In this document: piece after piece, positions 8,948 through 17,927 of the stretch
How positions within the stretch are numbered: position 1 is the first letter of the stretch
How the letters are laid out: the number at the start of each line of letters is the position of its first letter
Source of the DNA: Arthrobacter sp. B0490
Lineage (GTDB): Bacteria; Actinomycetota; Actinomycetes; Actinomycetales; Micrococcaceae
DNA length: 64,000 nucleotides
NCBI RefSeq assembly: GCF_002929355.1
Contig: NZ_PJIR01000005.1
Coordinates: forward strand, 186,001 to 250,000
Direction: 5' to 3'
Translations under genes and position numbers: made by a program
The notes under the pieces: model-generated
Seen by the model: only the letters and a program-made list of their open reading frames with translations
Database searches by the model: none
Told to the model about the DNA's origin: nothing

Positions 8948-8953
8948 TAAAGT
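8948..8953 (+). promoter_or_regulatory. -10 box of tRNA-Tyr
   Basis: TAAAGT followed by TGTCTTGC, about 46 nt before the tRNA. Nearly the same string (TAAAGTTTCTTGC) precedes tRNA-Thr at 37761, supporting a shared stable-RNA promoter form. Confidence 0.5.
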
Positions 8954-8999
8954 TGTCTTGCCCGCGCTTGCTGCGGGCTGTCTTCCTGTGAAGACGTTC

Positions 9000-9081
9000 G
9001 GCAGATTACCCGAGCGGCCAAAGGGGGCTGACTGTAAATCAGCTGGCAACGCCTACGGGGGTTCGAATCCCTCATCTGCCA
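9000..9081 (+). tRNA. tRNA-Tyr (GTA)
   Basis: An 82-nt cloverleaf: acceptor GGCAGAT pairs with ATCTGCC at 9074-9080, discriminator A, anticodon GTA in the loop CTGTAAA, and T-loop GTTCGAATCC. A short variable arm follows the anticodon stem, as in bacterial tRNA-Tyr. CCA is not encoded. Confidence 0.96.
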
Positions 9082-9088
9082 CAGCAAG

Positions 9089-9119
9089 GAAGGACCCGCT
9101 CCGTCGGAGCGGGTCCTTC
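9089..9119. terminator. Terminator after tRNA-Tyr, also at the end of the ROK gene
   Basis: A near-perfect 15-bp inverted repeat with a one- to five-base loop lies 8 bp after the tRNA and 5 bp beyond the stop codon of the convergent ROK gene, so it can serve both. Confidence 0.8.
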
Positions 9120-9123
9120 GCCG

Positions 9124-10326
9124 TTAATGGCCCAGCAGCAGGCGCCGCGTGTCGGGCGAGATCGCCTTGTCGAAGACGGTGCACGCGGCACCGACGGCGC
9201 CGACGTCCGTGCCGAAGGCCGTACCCTCCACCCGGAGGTCGGCGGGGTGCGGGGCGACGGTCAGGCTGCGCAGGGTCCGCGGCACGAGGTCGAGGTAGGC
9301 CTCCGCGAGCACGGGCCAGTACGGTCCGCCGAAGACGACGCGGTCGACGTCGAGGGCGTTGGTCAGGACGGAGACGGCTTTCGCCACGCGCCTCGCGGAG
9401 CGGTCGATGATCGCCCGCGCCGCGGCGTCGCCGTCGCGTGCCTTCGCGCACAGCTGGAGGAACGCCTCCTCCACCGCTCCCGGGTCCGCCGCGTTCACGC
9501 GATGCGGCTGCACGCCGGCCCGGACCGCCTCCTCGACGAGGTTCCGGGGCATGCAGGTCACCGCGACGCACCCGCGCAACCCGCAGAAGCAGTCGGGTCC
9601 GGCAGGGTCGACGACGATATGGCCGACCTCGCCCGCGTTCTGGCTGGTGCCCCTCAGCACGGTGCCGCTCGAGACGAGGCCCATGCCGATGCCCGTGCCC
9701 AGGTACACGAAGATGAAATTCTCGGGCGATTCGCTGTGGCTGCCCCAGATCTCCGCCACGGCCGTCGCCGCCACGTCCTTCTCGAGCACCACGGGGAAGC
9801 CGGTCGCGGCGCTCAGGGAGTCACGGAGCGGTACCCGGTGCCAGCCGAGCAGGTGCGGCGGATCGACGACGATCCCGCGCACGGCGTCGATGGGCCCCGG
9901 CGAGGCGACGCCGACACCCAGGACGCGCTCCGGATCGACGCCGGCTTCCGCGAGGAGTGCCGTGACGGCCTCGCCCATCTCGGTGATGACGACCCCGGCG
10001 TCCGGGGTGAGCGGTGTGCGCCGTGTCGAGTGGGCCACCACCTGGCCGCTGAGATCGAGGATCACGAACGTGATCACGGCCGGATCCAGGTGCACCCCGA
10101 TGGCGAACCTCGCCGACGGGTTGAGCGTCAGGACGGTGCGCGGCTTGCCCCTGCCGTTCTGCACCTTCCCCGACTCGATGACGAGCTCCTGCTCCAGGAG
10201 GCGCCGCGCGATGTTGGACAGGGTCTGCGCGGACAGTCCCGAGATCGTCGCGAGTTCCACGCGGCTGAGGCCCGCGGACGACCGCCGGATGGCGTCCAGC
10301 ACCACGGTCTGGTTGAAGTCGCCCAT
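9124..10326 (-). CDS. ROK-family transcriptional repressor of the mannosidase/ABC operon
   Basis: A 400-residue ROK protein with an N-terminal winged helix (about residues 5-60: VVLDAIRRSSAGLSRVELA, then SGLSAQTLSNIARRLLEQEL) joined to a sugar-kinase-like domain. The kinase part shows a zinc site CFCGLRGCV near residue 240 and YLGTGIGMGL, but this class normally acts as a sugar-sensing repressor (NagC/Mlc/XylR type) rather than an enzyme. It lies 83 bp after the alpha-mannosidase gene as the last gene of the operon, so it probably represses the operon until its sugar is present. A candidate operator is at the promoter of the binding-protein gene (16740-16770). Confidence 0.88.
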   Translation of the reverse strand: MGDFNQTVVLDAIRRSSAGLSRVELATISGLSAQTLSNIARRLLEQELVIESGKVQNGRGKPRTVLTLNPSARFAIGVHLDPAVITFVILDLSGQVVAHSTRRTPLTPDAGVVITEMGEAVTALLAEAGVDPERVLGVGVASPGPIDAVRGIVVDPPHLLGWHRVPLRDSLSAATGFPVVLEKDVAATAVAEIWGSHSESPENFIFVYLGTGIGMGLVSSGTVLRGTSQNAGEVGHIVVDPAGPDCFCGLRGCVAVTCMPRNLVEEAVRAGVQPHRVNAADPGAVEEAFLQLCAKARDGDAAARAIIDRSARRVAKAVSVLTNALDVDRVVFGGPYWPVLAEAYLDLVPRTLRSLTVAPHPADLRVEGTAFGTDVGAVGAACTVFDKAISPDTRRLLLGH

Positions 10327-10409
10327 GCGGGGGAGGTTGGTACCCCGGCGGGTGGCCGGTCCCGGTGCAGCACTCAGCGTACGACCTCCATGTCGATGGG
10401 GACGGCTCG

Positions 10410-13400
10410 TCAGCCGGTGACAGCAAATCTTAGCGTGACGAGCTGGAACGGCCGGAGGTCGAGGTGCACGACGTCCCCGTCGCGACGGAGGATGGCGGCG
10501 TCCTCCAGCGGCCGCTCGAGCAGATCCGTCTCCACCGCGGAGGCGTGGGCGAAGCCGGCCCGGAGCGTGCCCCGCGACCGGCTCCCATGGGCCTCGTACA
10601 GCCGCACGACGACGTCACCCGAACCGTCCTCGGCGAGTTTCACGGCTTCGACCACGTGCGCCGGGTTGTCGAGCCGCACGAGCGGTTCGACCGCCGTCCG
10701 CGCCACCTCCGGGACGGTGCGCGGCGGCACGTTCAGCCGGTACCCCTCGGCGACGGCGTCGGGGATGTTCGCCCCGAGCAGGACGGACACCTCCATGCGG
10801 TGGCTGCCCTGATCCGCGGCGGGGTCCGGGAACACCGGTGCACGCAGCAGTGAGAGCCGGACGGTGGTCGACGTCGCGCGGCCGGCGGTGGAGCGAGTGG
10901 TGTCGTGTCCGTAGGTGGAGTCGTTCGCGACGGCCACGCCGTAACCGGGCTCCCCGACGTGCACCCACCGGTGGGCCACCGTCTCGAAGCGCGCCGCGTC
11001 CCAGGACGTGTTCGCGTGCGTGGGCCGGTGGATGTGCCCGAACTGGATCTCCGACGTCGCACGCTCGGCATGGACGTCGAGGGGGAACGCCAGCTTCAGC
11101 AGCTTCTTCTGCTCGTGCCAGTCCACCTCGGTGCTGATCTGCAGCCTCGGAGCGGACGCGTCGAGGGCGAGATGCTGCACGACGCGCGATGCGTTGAAGG
11201 ACCGCTCGATCCGCAACGCCTGCCCGGCCGGGCCGTCCACGATGGACAGTGCTGCCCCCTCGACGAGATCGGTGGTGTTCCGGCGGTAGTGCTCGTCGAT
11301 GTCCCAGGCGTCCCACTGCGTCGGGGTGTCGCGGTGCAATTGCAGCAGGTTGGCGGCGGACCCTGCCGGCACGAGCTCCCGTTCCGCGGTCTTGTCCCAC
11401 AGAGAGCGGATGAGACCCGTGGCATCGACCTCGACCCGGGCGGTCCCGTTCTCCAGGAGGAATCCGTCCCCGGTCCGTGTGACGGTCCGCGCGGCTGCCG
11501 GGACCTCCACCCCGGCGGCGAGGGCTTCGATGCCGGCGACGGCGAACGGCGAGGCGTTGAGGACGGCGGTCTCCCGTCCCCGGCCCAGCAGGGCGCGGGC
11601 GGCGGCCTCGATGACGGCTCCGAGGCGCACGGCCACCTCCGCATAGTTGCGCTCCGCCTCCTGGTGCACCCAGGCGATGGACGTCCCCGGCAGGATGTCG
11701 TGGAACTGCTGCAGCAGCACCGTCTCCCACACCGCCCGCAGCTCCTCCGCCGGGTAGGGCGCTCCCGTCCGGACGGTCGCCGTCGACGCCCAGAGCTCGG
11801 CTTCACGCAGCAGGTGCTCGGACCGTCGGTTGCCGCGCTTCGTGCGCGCCTGGGAGGTGTAGGTGCCGCGGTGGAACTCGAGGTACATCTCGCCCGACCA
11901 CACCGGAGGCTCCCCGTACTCGGCCTCCGCCGCTTCGAAGAACGTGCGGGGACCGGACAGTTCGACGGTGGGCGATCCTTCCAGCGACCGGGTTCGACGT
12001 GCGGCCGCGATCATCTCGCGGGTCGGCCCGCCGCCGCCGTCGCCGTGGCCGAAGGGGACGAGCGACATCGTGCCCTGGCCCTTCTCGGCGTACTGCCGTT
12101 CGGCACGGGCCAGCTCCTCGGCGCGGAGGTCGGAGTTGTAGGTGTCGACGGGCGGGAAGTGGGTGAAGATGCGGGACCCGTCGATGCCCTCCCACCGGAA
12201 GGTGTGGTGGGGCATCGTGTTGGTCTCGTTCCAGGAGATCTTCTGCGTCAGGAACCACCGGGCACCGGCCGCGGCCATGATCTGGGGAAGGGCCGCGGAG
12301 TACCCGAAGGAGTCGGGCAGCCAGACCTCCTCGCACTCGACCCCGAACTCGCGGAGGAAGAAGTTCTTCCCGAGGACGAACTGCCGGGCGAGGGCCTCCC
12401 CGCCGGGGAGGTTCGTGTCCGACTCGACCCACATACCGCCCACGGGCACGAAGTTCCCGGATGCCACCTTCTCGCGCACGCGCTCGAACAGCTCCGGGTA
12501 GGACTGCTTGAGCCAGGCGTACTGCTGCGCCGAGGACGCCGCGAAGACGAAGTCGGGGTTCTCGTCGATGAGGTCGCACACGTTGGAGAACGTCCGGGCC
12601 ACCTTCCGCACGGTCTCGCGGGTGGGCCAGAGCCAGGCGGAGTCGATGTGCGCATGGCCGACGGCATGCAGGTGGTGTGCACTCGCCGAGGCGGGTCGTG
12701 AGAGGACGGGTTCCAGGATGGACCGCCCGAGCGCGGCGGTGCCGGAGACGTCGTCGGGATCCATCTCGTCCACCAGGCGGTCGAGCGCGTGGAGGACCTC
12801 GGCGCGCCGCTGCGAGGACGACGGGAGCTGTCCGACCAGCCCCAGGAGCGCATCCACATCCTGCTGCAGTTCCCAGACCGGCAGGTCGAGGAGTCCGACC
12901 TCGATCTGCGCGAGCCGGTACAGGCGCGCGTCGCCCGCCGTCGCCTTGTCGCCGTAGGGGGTGGGGACGAACAGGAAGGACTGGGCGACGTTCGGGTTCG
13001 CGGCCGCCTCGAGGTAGACGTCCACCTCGCCGCCGGGACCGGTGTCGAGCCCGACCCCCCGGTTGAGGGGCTCGACGGCCTTGATGATCCTGCCGGACGG
13101 TGCGTAGACCGTCCCCTCCGCCTGGAAACCCGGCTGTTCGCCGGTGAATCCGAGGTCGACGACGAGTTCGACCCTGACCTCGTCCTCGTCCGCCCACGCG
13201 GCGGGGACCTTGCCCTCGGCGTGGAACCACACCGTGCCCCAGGGGCGCCCCCACATCATGCCGTGCTCGGCGGGCAGGAACTGCTGCCCGACGGCGTCGA
13301 CGAACGGTACCGGCTCGTCGGGCACCTCCCAGCAGGTCAGTGCGAGCGGTGCCGTGCTGCGGTACAGCGCCGGCACGAGGCGTTCGCCGCGGAACCGTCG

Positions 13401-13436
13401 GATGCGGGCTTCGACGAGGGTGGAGTCGTAGTGCAT
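10410..13436 (-). CDS. Alpha-mannosidase (glycoside hydrolase family 38)
   Basis: A 1008-residue GH38 enzyme without signal peptide, so probably cytoplasmic. The catalytic domain (about residues 250-530) has the zinc motif HAVGHAHIDSAWLWPTRE, EVWLPDSFGYSAALPQI with the nucleophile Asp, and FPPVDTYNSDL. A central three-helix region and a C-terminal beta-rich domain follow. GH38 enzymes hydrolyse alpha-mannosides with retention, so imported mannosylated oligosaccharides (for example fungal wall or glycoprotein glycans) are the likely substrate. It is the fourth gene of the binding protein-permease-permease-mannosidase-ROK operon, 36 bp behind the permease, with an AAAGG ribosome binding site. 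Full length. Confidence 0.95.
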   Translation of the reverse strand: MHYDSTLVEARIRRFRGERLVPALYRSTAPLALTCWEVPDEPVPFVDAVGQQFLPAEHGMMWGRPWGTVWFHAEGKVPAAWADEDEVRVELVVDLGFTGEQPGFQAEGTVYAPSGRIIKAVEPLNRGVGLDTGPGGEVDVYLEAAANPNVAQSFLFVPTPYGDKATAGDARLYRLAQIEVGLLDLPVWELQQDVDALLGLVGQLPSSSQRRAEVLHALDRLVDEMDPDDVSGTAALGRSILEPVLSRPASASAHHLHAVGHAHIDSAWLWPTRETVRKVARTFSNVCDLIDENPDFVFAASSAQQYAWLKQSYPELFERVREKVASGNFVPVGGMWVESDTNLPGGEALARQFVLGKNFFLREFGVECEEVWLPDSFGYSAALPQIMAAAGARWFLTQKISWNETNTMPHHTFRWEGIDGSRIFTHFPPVDTYNSDLRAEELARAERQYAEKGQGTMSLVPFGHGDGGGGPTREMIAAARRTRSLEGSPTVELSGPRTFFEAAEAEYGEPPVWSGEMYLEFHRGTYTSQARTKRGNRRSEHLLREAELWASTATVRTGAPYPAEELRAVWETVLLQQFHDILPGTSIAWVHQEAERNYAEVAVRLGAVIEAAARALLGRGRETAVLNASPFAVAGIEALAAGVEVPAAARTVTRTGDGFLLENGTARVEVDATGLIRSLWDKTAERELVPAGSAANLLQLHRDTPTQWDAWDIDEHYRRNTTDLVEGAALSIVDGPAGQALRIERSFNASRVVQHLALDASAPRLQISTEVDWHEQKKLLKLAFPLDVHAERATSEIQFGHIHRPTHANTSWDAARFETVAHRWVHVGEPGYGVAVANDSTYGHDTTRSTAGRATSTTVRLSLLRAPVFPDPAADQGSHRMEVSVLLGANIPDAVAEGYRLNVPPRTVPEVARTAVEPLVRLDNPAHVVEAVKLAEDGSGDVVVRLYEAHGSRSRGTLRAGFAHASAVETDLLERPLEDAAILRRDGDVVHLDLRPFQLVTLRFAVTG

Positions 13437-13472
13437 GGATCTGCCTTTCGGGCGGGGGCCGATGGGTGGGGT

Positions 13473-14315
13473 TCAGCCCTTGAGGGCCCCGGCGGTCGCG
13501 AAGGACCCGCCGATGCCCTTGGTGACGAGGACGTAGAGGACGATCACGGGGAGCGAGTACAGGAGCGAGAACGCGGCGAGCTGTCCGTAGGCGACGCTCC
13601 CGTACTGGCCGAAGAAGTTGAACACCGTGACCGCCGCCGGTTGCTTGTGGCTGGAGAGCAGGAGGATGAACGGGATGAAGAAGTTCCCCCACGCCTGGAT
13701 GAAGACGAAGATGAACACCACGGCCAGCCCGGGACGCATGAGCGGGACGACGACGGTGCGGAGTGCCGTCATCGCACTCGCGCCGTCGATCCAGGCGGCC
13801 TCCTCGAGGCTCACCGGGACGGAGTCCATGAAGTTCTTGGTCATCCAGATCGCCATGGGCAGCGACGTCGCGGCCATGAAGAGCGCGACGGCGGGCACGC
13901 TGTCGAGTTGCCCCAGCCGCACGAACATGCTGTAGACGGGCACCATCATGGCCGTGATCGGCAGGCCCGTGCCGAACAGCACCCCGTACAGGAAGGGCTT
14001 GTTGTAGCGGGCCTGGTAGCGCGAGAGCGGGTACGCGGCGAGCACTGCGGCGAGGACGGTGATGACGGCGCAGCCGGCGGACAGCAGGAAGCTGTTCCAC
14101 AGGGGCCACAGCGTCTGCCCGGGCGTCAGCACGGCCGTGAAATTGGCGAACGAGAACTGGTCGGGGAGGGCGAGGGATGCGCTCGCCCCCGTGTCGAGGG
14201 ACGCCAGGACCAGCCACGCCAGCGGCAGGAGGAACAGGGCGGCCACCGCGAGCAGAACGGCGGAGGCGACCCCCCGGGACACCGTCCGCCGGGGTGAGGC
14301 GATCGAGGTACTCAT
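13473..14315 (-). CDS. Carbohydrate ABC transporter permease (MalG type)
   Basis: A 280-residue inner-membrane permease with about six transmembrane helices. The EAA loop that contacts the ATPase is SLEEAAWIDGASAMTALRTVVVPLMRPG near residue 185, the CUT1-family form, meaning oligosaccharide import. The first helix is ASAVLLAVAALFLLPLAWLV. The ATG overlaps the stop codon of the upstream permease (ATGA), so translation is coupled and the two subunits should be made in equal amounts. No ATPase gene is in the operon; a shared MsiK-like ATPase elsewhere in the genome is the usual solution in actinobacteria (inferred). Confidence 0.93.
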   Translation of the reverse strand: MSTSIASPRRTVSRGVASAVLLAVAALFLLPLAWLVLASLDTGASASLALPDQFSFANFTAVLTPGQTLWPLWNSFLLSAGCAVITVLAAVLAAYPLSRYQARYNKPFLYGVLFGTGLPITAMMVPVYSMFVRLGQLDSVPAVALFMAATSLPMAIWMTKNFMDSVPVSLEEAAWIDGASAMTALRTVVVPLMRPGLAVVFIFVFIQAWGNFFIPFILLLSSHKQPAAVTVFNFFGQYGSVAYGQLAAFSLLYSLPVIVLYVLVTKGIGGSFATAGALKG

Positions 14316-15265
14316 GTGGCGTCTCCCGGCTTGAGGACACGGATGTAGAGGAAGGAGAACACCGCGCCGATGAGCAGCATCACCGTGGCGATGGCAGTGC
14401 CGTAGCCGATCTTGCCCAGCCCGAAGGCCTCCGCGTAGGCGAAGAGGGGAAGGGTGCTGCTGCGCTGGTTCGGGCCACCGCTCGTCATGACGAAGATGAG
14501 GGTGAACACCGAGAGCGTCTGGAGGGTGATCAGCATCAGGTTGGTCGAGATGCTGTTCCGGATCATCGGGATGGTGACGAAGATCAGGCGCTTCCAGCCT
14601 CCGGCCCCGTCGATCACCGCGGCCTCCGTGATCTCCGGCGCCACGTCGTTCAGGGCGGCCTCGTAGATCATCATCGAGAACGCGGTGCCCCGCCAGATGT
14701 TCGCCAGGATCACGGCGGCGAGGGGATAGGCGAAGAGCCACTCGACCGGTTCCAGGCCCACGAACCCCGTCAGGGCGTTCAGGGTGCCGTCACTGCTGAA
14801 GAACGCGTAGCAGGCGAAGGCCGCCACGATCTCCGGCAGCACCCAGGCGGTGACCACGGTGGTCGCCACGACGGAGCGGACGATCTTCGGGGCCGTGGCG
14901 GTGAGCAGCGCGAGTCCGAGGCCGAGGAAGTTCTGGCCGATCACGGCGGAGACGAGGAGGAAGACGACCGTCAGCCACACCGCGTTCGGGAAATCCGGAT
15001 CGCCCAGCAGCGCGACGTAGTTGTCCAGGCCGACGAAGCGCGGTTCGGAGGCGGCCCTGCCGGAGAGTGCGGCGTTCGTGAACGAGCCCCACACGGACCA
15101 GAGCACGGGGCCGAGCATGAACAGCAGCAGGAGGACGACGGCGGGCACCAGGGGGATGGCGCGCCGGACGGACCGCCCCGGGGGAGCGGGCCGACCGGAG
15201 GCGGGGCCGGGCCGCACCGTCGGCGGCCTGCCCTCCCGCAAAGGTCGTGCCGGCGTGGTGGTCAT
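14312..15265 (-). CDS. Carbohydrate ABC transporter permease (MalF type)
   Basis: A 317-residue permease with a proline-rich cytoplasmic N-terminus (residues 1-33) and six predicted transmembrane helices, the first IPLVPAVVLLLLFMLGPVLW. The EAA loop is APEITEAAVIDGAGGWKRLIFVTIPM near residue 215. It pairs with the MalG-type permease downstream and the lipoprotein upstream to import an oligosaccharide, probably a mannoside given the co-transcribed GH38 enzyme. Both ends overlap neighbours as ATGA (15262-15265 and 14312-14315), so the three transport genes are translationally coupled. Confidence 0.93.
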   Translation of the reverse strand: MTTTPARPLREGRPPTVRPGPASGRPAPPGRSVRRAIPLVPAVVLLLLFMLGPVLWSVWGSFTNAALSGRAASEPRFVGLDNYVALLGDPDFPNAVWLTVVFLLVSAVIGQNFLGLGLALLTATAPKIVRSVVATTVVTAWVLPEIVAAFACYAFFSSDGTLNALTGFVGLEPVEWLFAYPLAAVILANIWRGTAFSMMIYEAALNDVAPEITEAAVIDGAGGWKRLIFVTIPMIRNSISTNLMLITLQTLSVFTLIFVMTSGGPNQRSSTLPLFAYAEAFGLGKIGYGTAIATVMLLIGAVFSFLYIRVLKPGDAT

Positions 15266-16629
15266 CCCCGGGAGACGTTGTCTTCGCCGACCAGGGACGT
15301 CACGGCCTCGTCGTAGGCTGCGGCCGCCTCGTCCACGGACTGTTCACCCGTCATGACCGCTTCCATCGCCTGCTGGATGTTGCCGGAGATCTCGGCGTAG
15401 TCGGAGGTCGTGGGGCGGTAGTGGGTGACCTCCACGAGATCGCTGAAGAAGCCGCTGACCGGGCTCGATTCGGTGAAGGCCGGGTCCTCGGCGACGTCGC
15501 TGCGCACCGGGACCTGCGACGCGTTGACGTTGTAGGACAGGCTGTTGTCCTTGTTCAGCGCGGTGCTGATGAAGTCGAACGCGGCGTCCGGATTCGCGCT
15601 GCCCGAGCCGACGGCGAGCGTCCAGCCGCCGGACATGCTCGTGGCCCCGGGTTCCTGCCCGTCCTGCGTGGGCATGGGGGCCACCCCCATGACGTCCGAC
15701 CATTCCGGCCACGGGGCAGGGCCGTCCTCGAGCCAGCTCCCGGCGATCCAGGAGCCGTCGATCGAGGCCCCCACCTTGTTGGTCGGGTAGCCCTCGCCGT
15801 TGAGTTGCTGGTAGTAGTTCGAGTCGAGCGCCGTGGCGACGTCCGGTCCGAGGCCTCCGACGTAGACGTCCGAGACGAACTGCAGTGAATCCTTGAAGCC
15901 CTGGGACCCGACGATCCACTTGCCCTGGTCGGTGTCGTACAGCGTGTCCTCGGTGCCGTAGAGCAGCATCTCGAAGCCCTGCATCGATGCGGCCTCACCC
16001 ATGCCCGTGCCCGAGTAGATGTTGAAGGGGATGGCGTCGGGGATGGCAGCCTTCACCTTCGCCGCCGCGTCGAGGATGTCCTGCCAGTCCTTCGGCTCCC
16101 ATGGAACCGGGAGGCCGGCCTGCTCGAAGACGACCTTGTTGTACCAGAGTGCCCGTGTGTCGGTGCCCATCGGGACCGCGTACGTCTGGCCGTCCGAGCC
16201 CAGCCCGGCCTGCTTCGCACTGTCGATGAAGCCCGTGTCCCAGTCCTCCCATTCCGCGAGGTACTCGTCGAGCGCCAGGAGGTAGCCGGCCTCGGCGTCG
16301 GGGCGCACCCTGAAGCTGTCCTCGTAGAAGACGTCCGGCGCGGTGTCCGGGGAGCGCTGCATGAGGGCCAGCTTCGTCGCGTAGTCGTTCTCCTCAGCCT
16401 GGATGGGCTCCAGCTCGACGGTCACGTCGGGGTTCGCGGCTTCGAAGTCCTCCTTGGCCTGCTTCATGAGGGAATCGACCTGCGTATAGGTGGCGGTGGT
16501 CTGGTAGGCCACGGTGATGGATTCGTCGCCGGCGCTGTCCCCTCCGCCGCTGCCCTCCGGCGCGCAGCCGGTGGCGCCGAGGATCAGGAGGGGGATGGTG
16601 GGCACTGCCCAGAGGGTGGACCTTCGCAT
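15262..16629 (-). CDS. Extracellular oligosaccharide-binding lipoprotein (ABC transporter)
   Basis: A 455-residue family 1 solute-binding protein. The N-terminus has a charged start (MRRS), a hydrophobic stretch and a lipobox GATGC with Cys near residue 22, followed by a Gly/Ser linker, so it is anchored outside the membrane. Family features include SITVAYQTTATYTQVD, APDVFYEDSF, YAVPMGTDTRALWYNK and an aromatic-rich cleft. The ATG at 16627-16629 follows AAAGGAGC; an ATG six codons upstream lacks one. First gene of the operon, with the promoter at 16740-16770. Its ligand is inferred to be a mannose-containing oligosaccharide. Confidence 0.93.
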   Translation of the reverse strand: MRRSTLWAVPTIPLLILGATGCAPEGSGGGDSAGDESITVAYQTTATYTQVDSLMKQAKEDFEAANPDVTVELEPIQAEENDYATKLALMQRSPDTAPDVFYEDSFRVRPDAEAGYLLALDEYLAEWEDWDTGFIDSAKQAGLGSDGQTYAVPMGTDTRALWYNKVVFEQAGLPVPWEPKDWQDILDAAAKVKAAIPDAIPFNIYSGTGMGEAASMQGFEMLLYGTEDTLYDTDQGKWIVGSQGFKDSLQFVSDVYVGGLGPDVATALDSNYYQQLNGEGYPTNKVGASIDGSWIAGSWLEDGPAPWPEWSDVMGVAPMPTQDGQEPGATSMSGGWTLAVGSGSANPDAAFDFISTALNKDNSLSYNVNASQVPVRSDVAEDPAFTESSPVSGFFSDLVEVTHYRPTTSDYAEISGNIQQAMEAVMTGEQSVDEAAAAYDEAVTSLVGEDNVSRG

Positions 16630-16739
16630 GGTGCTCCTTTGCTCCATTTCGTACCCACCGCCTCTGCGACGCCGGACTTCCTCGTTCGGCGATCGGTCGG
16701 TGGGAGGGCGACCTCGGGTCTGAACAGGACGCCGTCGGA

Positions 16740-16770
16740 TAAGTAAAGCGAATGGACTAATTCATGTCAA
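16740..16770 (-). promoter_or_regulatory. Promoter and candidate ROK operator of the mannosidase/ABC operon
   Basis: On the minus strand a consensus -35 TTGACA (16765-16770) is followed after 17 nt by TTTACT (16742-16747) or after 19 nt by TACTTA (16740-16745). The spacer is AT-rich and holds an imperfect inverted pair, TAAGT and ACTAA, separated by about 11 nt on the plus strand. Such a site between -35 and -10 fits repression by the operon's own ROK protein. The leader is about 105 nt. Confidence 0.6.
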
Positions 16771-16891
16771 CGGTTCCGGGCCCCCTGGTGTCTTCGTCAA
16801 CTCCTTCCTCCGCCGCCCATCCGGGCAGGGGTGTCCACCGAAGTACCGGGACCCATGCTTACAGTGGGATCTCGACGCCGGGGAGGCCACC

Positions 16892-17890
16892 ATCAGCGGT
16901 ACTGCAGGCACACGGATCGGCTGGCTGGACAGCCTGCGCGGTGTCGCCATCCTCCTCGTCGTCGTGCTGCACGCGGGGGAGGCCCTTCGCGTCGCGGTGG
17001 GCCCCACGCCGGGACTCGACCAGGTCAACCTCTTCCTCGAACCGTTCCGGATGCCCGTGCTGATGTTCCTCTCGGGGATCCTGCTGCCGCGGTCGGTCGC
17101 GAAGTCCGGACGCGAGTACTTCGCCGGCAAGGTCTCCATGGTGGCCTGGCCCTACCTGCTGTGGTCGCTCATCATCCTCGCCGCGAGCGGGGACATCAGC
17201 GCGGGCCGACTGGCCGAGATCGCCTATCTCTCGCCGACCTACCTCTGGTACCTGTGGTTCATCCTCGTCTTCTACGCTCTGGCCTACCCGCTGCGGCGCG
17301 TCCCGCCCCTGGTCGTCGCCGGGGCGGCCCTGGCGCTCCGCCTCGTCCTGCCGGATGCCGGCCGGCCCGGGACCATGGCGTTCCTCGCGGCCTTCTTCTT
17401 CTTCGGAGCGTGGTGTGCCCGTCATGCGGGGCTGGTGGAGCGGGCCATCGGCAAGCCCTGGGTGCTGGCGCTGGCGGCGGCCTCGGCGGTCACCGTAGGG
17501 GTCCTCAACGTGGCCGGCCGCGACGTGCTGTACCGGGGCGAGTTCGTCTGGGGCGCGGTGGGCGCGCTCGGCGTCGTCTGCTGGATCTTCCCGCGGCTCC
17601 GCGCGAACCGCGCCACGGCGGCGCTCGAGTTCGTGGGACGCTACTCCATCGTCTTCTACGTGGTGCACCTCGGGCCCATCATGGTCACCCTCGCCCTTGC
17701 CGACGCCGTCGGGTTGGCCGGGACATGGTTGCTGCCGTTGCTCCTGGTCGTGGGGGTGGGCGTTCCGCTCGGACTCGCCTGGGTGTACTCCACCCGGGAG
17801 CACGCGTCGGTCGACCTGCTGTTCGAGTTGCCCGCCCTCAAGCGGCGTCCCGTGGTGACGGCACCCGCCGTCCGCAGGTCGGGAGCCTGA
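16892..17890 (+). CDS. Acyltransferase 3 family membrane protein, probable ATC start
   Basis: A multi-helix acyltransferase-3 protein of about 332 residues. The family signature is at the N-terminus (RIGWLDSLRGVAILLVVVLH), then FRMPVLMFLSGILLPR and PTYLWYLWFILVFY, with about ten membrane segments. These proteins transfer acyl groups to sugars or lipids of the envelope; this one's acceptor is unknown. No ATG, GTG or TTG occurs in frame before GTG at 16964, which would cut the signature in half. An ATC at 16892 lies 5 nt behind GGGGAGG and would give a normal N-terminus, so a rare ATC start or a sequence error is likely. The gene is divergent from the sugar operon. Confidence 0.75.
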   Translation: MSGTAGTRIGWLDSLRGVAILLVVVLHAGEALRVAVGPTPGLDQVNLFLEPFRMPVLMFLSGILLPRSVAKSGREYFAGKVSMVAWPYLLWSLIILAASGDISAGRLAEIAYLSPTYLWYLWFILVFYALAYPLRRVPPLVVAGAALALRLVLPDAGRPGTMAFLAAFFFFGAWCARHAGLVERAIGKPWVLALAAASAVTVGVLNVAGRDVLYRGEFVWGAVGALGVVCWIFPRLRANRATAALEFVGRYSIVFYVVHLGPIMVTLALADAVGLAGTWLLPLLLVVGVGVPLGLAWVYSTREHASVDLLFELPALKRRPVVTAPAVRRSGA

Positions 17891-17896
17891 GCGGTT

Positions 17897-17927
17897 CTCA
17901 CGCGGGTCTGCGTCAGATCCGCGTGAG
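17897..17927. terminator. Possible weak terminator after the acyltransferase gene
   Basis: A 9-bp inverted repeat (17897-17905 with 17919-17927) lies just past the acyltransferase stop, but its right arm is inside the last codons of the convergent DUF6314 gene. Only tentative. Confidence 0.35.
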
